Shown here piece after piece: positions 57,796 through 64,000 of a stretch of DNA of 64,000 nt (position 1 is its first letter; each line of letters opens with the position of its first letter). The DNA comes from Simmondsia chinensis (taxonomy: Eukaryota; Streptophyta; Magnoliopsida; Caryophyllales; Simmondsiaceae). The DNA is taken from contig JAGTTD010000014.1 in assembly GCA_018398585.1 (NCBI GenBank), forward strand, positions 16,677,387-16,741,386, written 5' to 3'. The position numbers and the translations under genes were made by a program. The notes beneath the pieces are model-generated. The model worked only from the letters and a program-made list of their open reading frames with translations, had not been told where the DNA came from and did no database searches.

Positions 57796-58363
57796 TGTTA
57801 AGGTTTCAAAGATTGCTCTTGAACCTTAACCTTGGTTGGGATAGTGAGAGTATGAGATGAGAAGAGAATTTAGAGTTTAGATGAGATAAGAAGGGAAAGG
57901 AGATGAGAAGTGGAGAGAGATATCAAAGATATCAATTTCATTCATCAAAGTTGTTATGGATTACAAGCCAGAGCCAACTACTTATACTACTTCCCCTTAG
58001 GATGGCTCAAGGCTAAAATTATCTAGATATACAATGCATGTGGACCCATGGCCTAACCGACTTAAGTGAGCCGCCACATTTGACTCAACTAACCAACGTC
58101 CTTGACCACCACAGCCTAACAAATTCTAGACTTCACTTAATACATGACTCAACCAAGCCTAAGCTACTAATTACATCAAGACTTATTCTAGTTACGTCCT
58201 TAACACGCTAATACAACTTTCCTACACTAACTATCATCATATAGCAGCAAAACATCAACCACAATAGGCCAACAATAGCAAACATCCACCGCAGCAGCAC
58301 CACAGCAGGAAGACAGCAGCCAGGACACCAACAGCCCATGCTTTGGATTCCCGGGTCATAACA
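57796..58363 (-). repeat. L5 5' LTR
   Basis: 568 bp, TGTTAAGGTTTC...CCGGGTCATAACA. Confidence 0.88.
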
Positions 58364-58368
58364 CTATA

Positions 58369-58686
58369 CTGGTAAGTGGCATTAAGTGATGGGGAGACAT
58401 GCCGATTAGAGTCTTGAAAGCTATAAAATAAGCCCAAAGAGCATCGTTCAACCTTGAATACCAATCCTTGTGGCCTGGTCTAACGGTATTCTCAAGGATA
58501 TACTTTTTTTTTTTTTATTCGAAACCTCAACTAATTTGAGGGTGATATTCGGCAACCAATTCACGGGTGATTGAATACTACTGAAGAAGTGCCTCAACCA
58601 AACAATGAGTAAAACTGGTTCCCCTATCACTAATTATCGCCCTAGGAATACCAAAACATGAGAAAATATATCTTTAACAAACTCTA
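58369..58686 (-). pseudogene. Athila/Tat-like integrase core, right piece
   Basis: Minus strand: FGIPRAIISDRGTSFTHC (about 58600-58660, with the second catalytic D), then VAEYHPQIS, VEVSN and SRLNDALWAYFIAFKTLIGM (58395-58460). A T-rich run (plus, about 58505-58517) inserts lysine codons and shifts the frame after VEVSN. G4 cuts it off on the right at 58687. Confidence 0.8.
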
Positions 58687-59038
58687 TGCTAAGGTTCCAA
58701 ATCGAATTGGAGCCAAAACATGATAGGGTTAGGGTTTGAAGAGAGGTAAGATGAGAAAGAAAAATGATGGAGAAAAGAATTAGAGAATTAGATGAGAAGA
58801 TTGAGAAAATATCTCAAGATTGATTAGATTTTTGTTGAATGAATCACAATTATACTCTCGCAAGCTATATAACTTGAACTAGATACAACATCCAATTGAT
58901 GCTCTATAACCGACTTTAAATAACTCAAAGCTAATTTGGCGCCATGGCTAACAAAACAATTTGAAACATACAAGCAACAAGTATTTCAATGGTACTTTGA
59001 TGCAATCAATTAAACCAACAAAAATCACAAACATAACA
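58687..59038 (-). repeat. G4 3' LTR
   Basis: 352 bp, TGCTAAGGTTCC...CAAACATAACA. Contains tttggcgcc at 58935-58943. The polypurine tract next to it (minus GTTTTCAAGAGGAATGGAT, 59039-59057) is impaired by pyrimidine changes. Confidence 0.85.
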
Positions 59039-59099
59039 ATCCATTCCTCTTGAAAACATTCTTGTCCTCAAGAATGGAAGCTAGGAAATTGGCTCTTGA

Positions 59100-60930
59100 G
59101 GAAATGTGGTTCTTCCCATGTTGTATCCTTCTGGCTCAAATTTTCCCATTGCACTAGAGCTTCATTATATCTCCTCCCCTTGAGTTACCTTGTCCTGGAT
59201 TCCAACACTATAGCAGGCTATAGCAGCAATGTTCCATTGGAACCAGCTTTAGGAGGTGGAGAGGAGCTCGTATGACCTTTCTTCACCTGTTTTTTTTCTT
59301 CAGACGTGACACATGAAAAACATGGTGAATAGAAGAATTTGGAGGCAATTCCAGCTTATAAGCAACCCTGCCAATCTTTTCTCGGATCTTATATGGCCCA
59401 AAGAACCTCGCACACAGCTTCACATTTCTCCTTACAGGCACCATGGACTACCTATACGGTTGGAGCTTTAAGTATACCATATCTCCCACCTCAAAGTTCC
59501 TGTCCACCCTCTACTTATCTGTACAAAGTTTCATTCTTGCATGAGCTTGGTGGAGGTTATCTTTCAATGACTGTATCAACTACGGCCTCTACTACACTAA
59601 TTCAGTGACCTCTAGGACTAATGAAACCATTCCTTGAAGTATAAAGGGTGTAGGGGGATTATAACCATACAAGGCCCTGAAAGGAGCAGTCCCAATTGAG
59701 ACATGTGCATGACTATTATACCAGTACTCAACCGGAGATAACCACCTGACCCTCACCGTAGGATGATTAAACACCATAATTCTGAGGTATTATTCCAAGC
59801 ATTGGTTGACTCTTTCTGCTTGTCCATCAGTCTGTGGATGGTAAGAAGAACTAAGAGCAAATGTAACCCCCAACAAGTTGAACAATTCTTTCCAAAATTG
59901 ACTTATAAAGAGCTTATCTCAATCTAAAACTATAGAATGAGGCAATCCATGAAGTTTGTAAATGTTGTCTAGGAAGATTCTTGCGAACGTTTCAGCTGTC
60001 ACTGGTAGAGCTAAGGCTACAAAGTGGCTAAACTTAGTGAATCGGTCAACAACTACCTATATGACTTCCTTGTCCTCTAATCTTGGCAAGCCTTCAATGA
60101 AGTCCATGCTTATATTTTGGCAAATACCATCTAGAATTGGTAAAGGCTGGAGGAGGCCTTGATACCTACTATCACCCAATTTGGTATGTTGACAAGTCTC
60201 ACAAGTTTGAACGAAGTCCTTTACTACCTTCTTCATTCTAGACCAACCAAAAAAGGCTTTGAGCCTCTGATAGGTACCATCCACCCCAAGCAGAATCATG
60301 TGAAGCATAGATGATTTGTTGCCTGAGATCAGTGGAAGTCCCAATGTATAGCTTGCCTTTCAATCTGATGATTCCTTTTGCAATTGACACATCTGCATCA
60401 GAAGCCGGATTACTAATCTTGCCAATGCTGAATGCAGCTATACATTCTTGTGCAAAATTGTCCTCCTCATAGGACTTATATACTTCATTAATCCAGGCTA
60501 GAGAAATCACTAAAATCACACCACAAGAACCTCGCCCACAGTCTTCCAACCTGTGTGATGATGCATCTGCAGCCAAATTCTCTTTACCTTTCTTGTATTC
60601 AATCGCATAGTTAAGCCCCAGCATCTTTAGTAGTCCTTTCCCCTAAATTCTAGTGACAATCCTTTGCTCAAGCAGATATTTTAGACTCTGATGGTCTGTT
60701 TTTTGGGCAAATGATGCCCATCCAGATAGTGTCTCCATTTATCCACTGCTAAGAGAAAGACAAGATACTTTTTCACATAGGTGGATAGTTCTTGATGTTG
60801 AGGACCTAAGGCTAGACTGAGGTATGCTATTGGCCTTTCATTTTGCGACAATTGCCCCAATACCATTCCCACGTGCATCAGTCTCCAAGACAAACTCCTT
60901 AGCAAAGTCGGGCATTGCAAGGACTAGTGC
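59100..60930 (-). pseudogene. G4 RNase H and integrase
   Basis: RNase H pieces: PIAYLSLALGPQHQELSTYV (60681-60920) and MLGLNYAIEYKKGKENLAAD (about 60620). Integrase: QRLKAFFGWSRMKKVVKDFV with CETCQHTK, DGICQNISMDFIEGLP (60057-60344), and FNHPTVRVRWLSPVEYWYNS (59592-59777). The C-terminal part (about 59100-59590) is shifted. The first His of the HHCC finger lies in a damaged stretch. Confidence 0.8.
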
Positions 60931-61900
60931 TGTACTCATAGAATTCTTTAAGGCTTCAAATGTTCCCTAATCTTGATCTAACCATTGGAATGCATCCTTC
61001 TTTAATTGATCGGGAAGAGGCTTCCCAATTATCCCACATCCAGCCACAAACTTGCGGTAATACCTAGTCAACCCCAAGAAACCCCTCAACTGCTTTAATG
61101 TCACTGGTACTGGCCAATCTCTCATAGCTTGTGCCTTAGAAGGATCGGTAGAGACTCCTCTATAAGAGATCACATGGCCCAAATACTCCAGCTGAGTTTA
61201 AGCAAAAGAGCACTTAGACAGCTTTACATATAACTAATGATTGCTCATAACCAAGAAGACTTCTCTTAAATGCTTCAGAAGATCATCAAGAGATGAGCTA
61301 TAAACCAGAATGTCATCAAAAAATACCAAGACAAACCTCCTCAAGAAATGCTTGAACACTTCATTCATCAAAGCTTGAAATGTGGCTGGAGCATTGGTCA
61401 AACTAAAAGGCATAACCACAAACTCAAAGTTCCCATGGTGAGTTTTGAAAGCTATCTTATACACATCTTACTCTAACACCCTTATCTGATGGTAGCCTTG
61501 CCTTAGGTCCAACTTGGAAAAGATTTGTGCACCATGTAACGCATCCAACAGATCACCAATTACTGGAATTGGGAACTTGTCTTTCACAGTCATTGAGTTG
61601 AGCTGTCTATAGTCTATACACATCCTTGCTAAGCCATATTTTTTCTTCACTAATATAACAGGGGAGGCAAAAGGGTTGTGACTCCGCCTTACGAAGCTTG
61701 TCTTAAGCAATTCATCTTTTTTCTTCAAGTTCATACCTTTCATCCATTATAGTTGAGCTTAATCTGCCATACCTTGCAGAGTGATATTGGATACTTGTAC
61801 CTCAAAAGACGCTGTCAGCTTACCAAAATCAAAGAGCACATGATTGAAACTTCTCATCCAATCCACTCCTAGAACCATGTCAAAGCCACCCAAGGACAAT
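60931..61900 (-). pseudogene. G4 reverse transcriptase
   Basis: [20 protein letters not shown] and [18 protein letters not shown] (61468-61743), then [20 protein letters not shown] and [20 protein letters not shown] (61234-61464), then [17 protein letters not shown] (60967-61182). The three parts are separated by stops only: all use the same relative frame except the last. FFDD box near 61305-61330. Confidence 0.85.
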
Positions 61901-62293
61901 ATTCTGAAGTCATACTCGAATTTATGGTCCTGCATCAACCACTAAAATATCTAGCAATTGTTCTGAGTTCAGACTGAATTGCCATTAGCCATAGTCACTG
62001 CTAATGGATGTGTTTTGATCACTTCATGCCAAATTTCTTAACTAATTTTGGATCAATGAAACTGTGGGTGCTACCACTATCTTTCTAGCCCTTCCTTTGA
62101 TCATGATTGTATTATGAGTTCCATTAGCATTTAGTGCTTTCATAGAAATGCCAACTTCATCATCAACAAGCTTCTATTGTGATTCCTAGTATGAGCTATC
62201 TCCCTCAGCCTCAGATTCTTGACTAGTGGACTGCTTTGCAGCACTCTTTCCCCTGGCAGACATGAGGAACTTGGGATTGCATTTATGCCCAAA
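61901..62293 (-). pseudogene. G4 protease and knuckle linker
   Basis: DSGSTHSFIDPKLVKKFG is present near 62035-62085, but the hydrophobic residues that normally precede DSG (IVILI in other copies) are deleted, so RARK joins DSG directly. The linker before it contains the usual acidic residues and the end of a knuckle (FGHKC-like, with a stop). Confidence 0.7.
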
Positions 62294-63691
62294 CTAATAA
62301 GATTGATTACATTTGTAACATAACCTTTGAGCTTTCACCTCTTTTGATTGAGCGTAGGAAGATTTTTTAGATCTCTTCACCTGCTTGGATCCACTTCCTC
62401 TATACGTTGGACCTTCATTTGGAGCAAGGACTGTTGCCTCAAAAAGCTTAGCCTTAGCATAAGCCTTGGATAAAGTTTTTGGACCAGCTGCTTCCATAAG
62501 ATTCATAATCTTGGGTTTTAAACCAGTTATGAAACTTAAAACATTATAAGACTCAGTGGCGTGTGGATATGTGGCTATCATGCTAGCCATAAGGTTCTCA
62601 AACCTTGTCATATACTCCCTCACAGTCTTTTCTTGCTTAACTTTGTTGAAATTATCAACAATGTCACTCGAGTCTTCATCACAATATCTTTCACACAATT
62701 CATTTACAAATTCATCCCATGACAGTGCAGGATTACTCTTAAGCAAACTATAAAGCCATACCTCATGATCTCTAAGGAGATACACAGCTACCGTCTCAAG
62801 CTTTTCTGCGTCATCAATGTAATAAAAGTGGAAATACACCTCGCATCTTCTCAGCTATGATTGAGGCTGCTTCCCATCAAATGGTTCAATCTGGACCCTT
62901 GGCTATCTAAACCCATTACTTCTGTTGCCAAATGAAGCTTCATTACTCCCTGATCATTCTTGATGATCTAGAGGTCGATCACAATGCCCTGGTTTTGTAC
63001 TGGTAGATTGAAATTAACCCTGATCAGCTGGATGATGCTGCGCTCCTGCAGTTACATCAGCATCTGCATCTCTTTTTTGAGTTCTGACATTAGTTTCTTA
63101 GGTTCGATCTTGAGGTCCTGCAGCCACATTTTGCATTTGAGGATTAACCTCATCAGGCAACCTTGTATGATGGCAAGAAAACAACTAACTGGCAAGTTGC
63201 AAAAGTTCTAGAATAGGAGCCACATTCTGCCTCCTGAATTGATTACTGCTTTCAGCCATCTTTTCTTCGAAACTTTGCATTTATTAATTCAACTGATTTG
63301 CCATTTTTTCCTCGAACTCCTGTGCTTGCTAATTTTCCCGATCATCAATCTTCACTTCAACTTACTGAGCATGCTGAATAAATCGCTCATTAAACTTTTG
63401 TTCCATATCTCTCTTGAATTCACTATGTGATTGTCACGTCATTTCACCATGTGATTACTTCCACGGCGCAAGCATTTCTTTCATCTGCAAGTTTACCTGA
63501 TTTATAGCAATAACTCCTTGGTCTATTGCAGTATTAACACCAACAACCTCTGCATAGGATGGGTTTGCAGCAGCTCTTTCGGTTCCAGACCTTGTTGTAA
63601 CACCACTAGCCACAATTCCCAATTCTTGCAATACTATCAATTCAAAATGATAGCCTAAACAAGGCTCTGATACCAAATAATATGGTTCCAA
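62294..63691 (-). pseudogene. G4 gag
   Basis: N-terminus IVASGVTTRSGTERAAANPS (63560-63620), as in G5 but without a clear ATG. A broken coiled coil follows. Then the gag domain: YFHFYYIDDAEKLETVAVYL, ENLMASMIATYPHATESY and VLSFITGLKPKIMNLMEAAG (62400-62839), and LCYKCNQSY of the knuckle. A TGG-to-TAG stop replaces Trp of SWLRRCE at about 62860. Confidence 0.8.
63664..63675 (-). other. G4 primer-binding site
   Basis: gctctgatacca, exact reverse complement of the initiator-Met-tRNA primer site. Confidence 0.9.
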
Positions 63692-64000
63692 ATCAAATTG
63701 GTGCCAAAACGTGAGAGAGTTAGGCTTTGAAGAGAAGTAAGATGAGAAAGAGAAATGAAGGAGAAAGGAATTAGAGAATTAGATGATAAGATTGAGAAAA
63801 TATCTCAAGATTGATTGGATTTTTATTGAAAGAATCACAACTACACTCTAGCAAGCTATTTATACTTGAACTAGATACAACATCCATTTCATGCTCTACA
63901 ACCGACGTTAACTAACTCAAAGCTAATTTGGTGCCATGGCCAACAAAACAATTTGAACCATAAAAGCAACAAGTATTTCAATGGTACTTTGTTACAATCA
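63678..64000 (-). repeat. G4 5' LTR (partial)
   Basis: TAATATGGTTCC..., aligning with 58687-59010; the terminal TG is lost. Contains tttggtgcc (63925-63933) where the 3' LTR has tttggcgcc. Confidence 0.85.

Larger units (their letters stand above)
53135..58363 (-). mobile_element. L-family element L5
   Basis: 5,229 bp with LTRs at 53135-53698 and 57796-58363, a primer site at 57782-57793 (one change) and a polypurine tract (minus GTTTTCAAGGGAAAGGGAA, 53699-53717). It carries the orphan ORF and no gag or pol. It inserted in the integrase of the Athila-like remnant; removing it and one 5-bp copy joins the two integrase pieces. Confidence 0.88.
58687..64000 (-). mobile_element. Gypsy element G4 (runs off window)
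   Basis: 3' LTR at 58687-59038, polypurine tract, pol, protease, gag, primer site at 63664-63675 and the beginning of the 5' LTR from 63678. The rest of the 5' LTR is beyond the window. It has the same domain order as G2, with many stops. It is inserted in the Athila-like integrase. Confidence 0.88.

Noticed and set aside
1..64000. tRNA, rRNA, CRISPR or bacterial-type features
   Set aside because: No cloverleaf-like or rRNA-like sequence was seen. The tRNA-like 12-mers next to LTRs are primer-binding sites, not genes.

Overview
This window looks like repeat-rich, heterochromatic DNA from a flowering plant, probably a eudicot. The evidence is several families of Ty3/gypsy elements with plant initiator-Met-tRNA primer sites, a plant Ty1/copia element, a plant L1-type LINE ORF1 (DUF4283 plus zinc knuckle) and a pseudogene with the plant mobile domain (PMD). 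No intact host gene is visible. I saw no tRNA, rRNA or CRISPR. I name elements with local labels: G = gypsy gag-pol type, L = a family with its own orphan ORF, B = outer element, R1 = unclassified repeat.

Layout. 1-2423 is the 5' end of gypsy element G1 (minus). 2874-5270 is the C-terminal half of a PMD pseudogene (minus), and its N-terminal half lies 30 kb away at 35585-36116. The DNA between, 5271-35579, is one LTR retrotransposon (B, minus) flanked by the 5-bp duplication TTCTT, and it has been inflated by nested insertions. R1 with L1 inside it lies at 6265-12574, a SINE-like retroposon at 12588-12991, and L2 at 13790-24161, which carries a LINE fragment and the younger L3. A head-to-head LTR palindrome lies at 24162-24718, L4 with a solo LTR inside it at 24419-29972, and gypsy element G2 sits inside B's 5' LTR (30255-35505). 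Right of the PMD 5' flank are G5 (36421-40148, plus, gag-protease only), a decayed copia element with a minisatellite and a second R1 copy (40253-48445), truncated gypsy G3 (48487-52341), and an Athila/Tat-like integrase remnant interrupted by L5 (53135-58363). Gypsy G4 (58687 to beyond 64000) ends the window.

How the parts relate. G1-G4 are copies of one gypsy lineage (gag with a GVTTRSG-like start, CCHC knuckle, DSG protease, FFDD reverse transcriptase, RNase H, integrase). All are broken mainly by in-frame stops and single frameshifts. The five L copies share the primer site, polypurine tract and a purine-rich LTR block with the G elements, but they encode no gag or pol. They carry instead a conserved ORF of up to about 900 codons that I do not recognise, built partly from repeated PPxPGE and GRPPE motifs. 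They look non-autonomous and may depend on a G-type element for replication; this is inference. The L ORF family and the PMD gene split by a datable nest are the two most interesting things here.

Limits: all alignments were made by eye. Boundaries without a visible target duplication are good to about 5-20 bp, and functional statements on the L protein are not supported by any database search.
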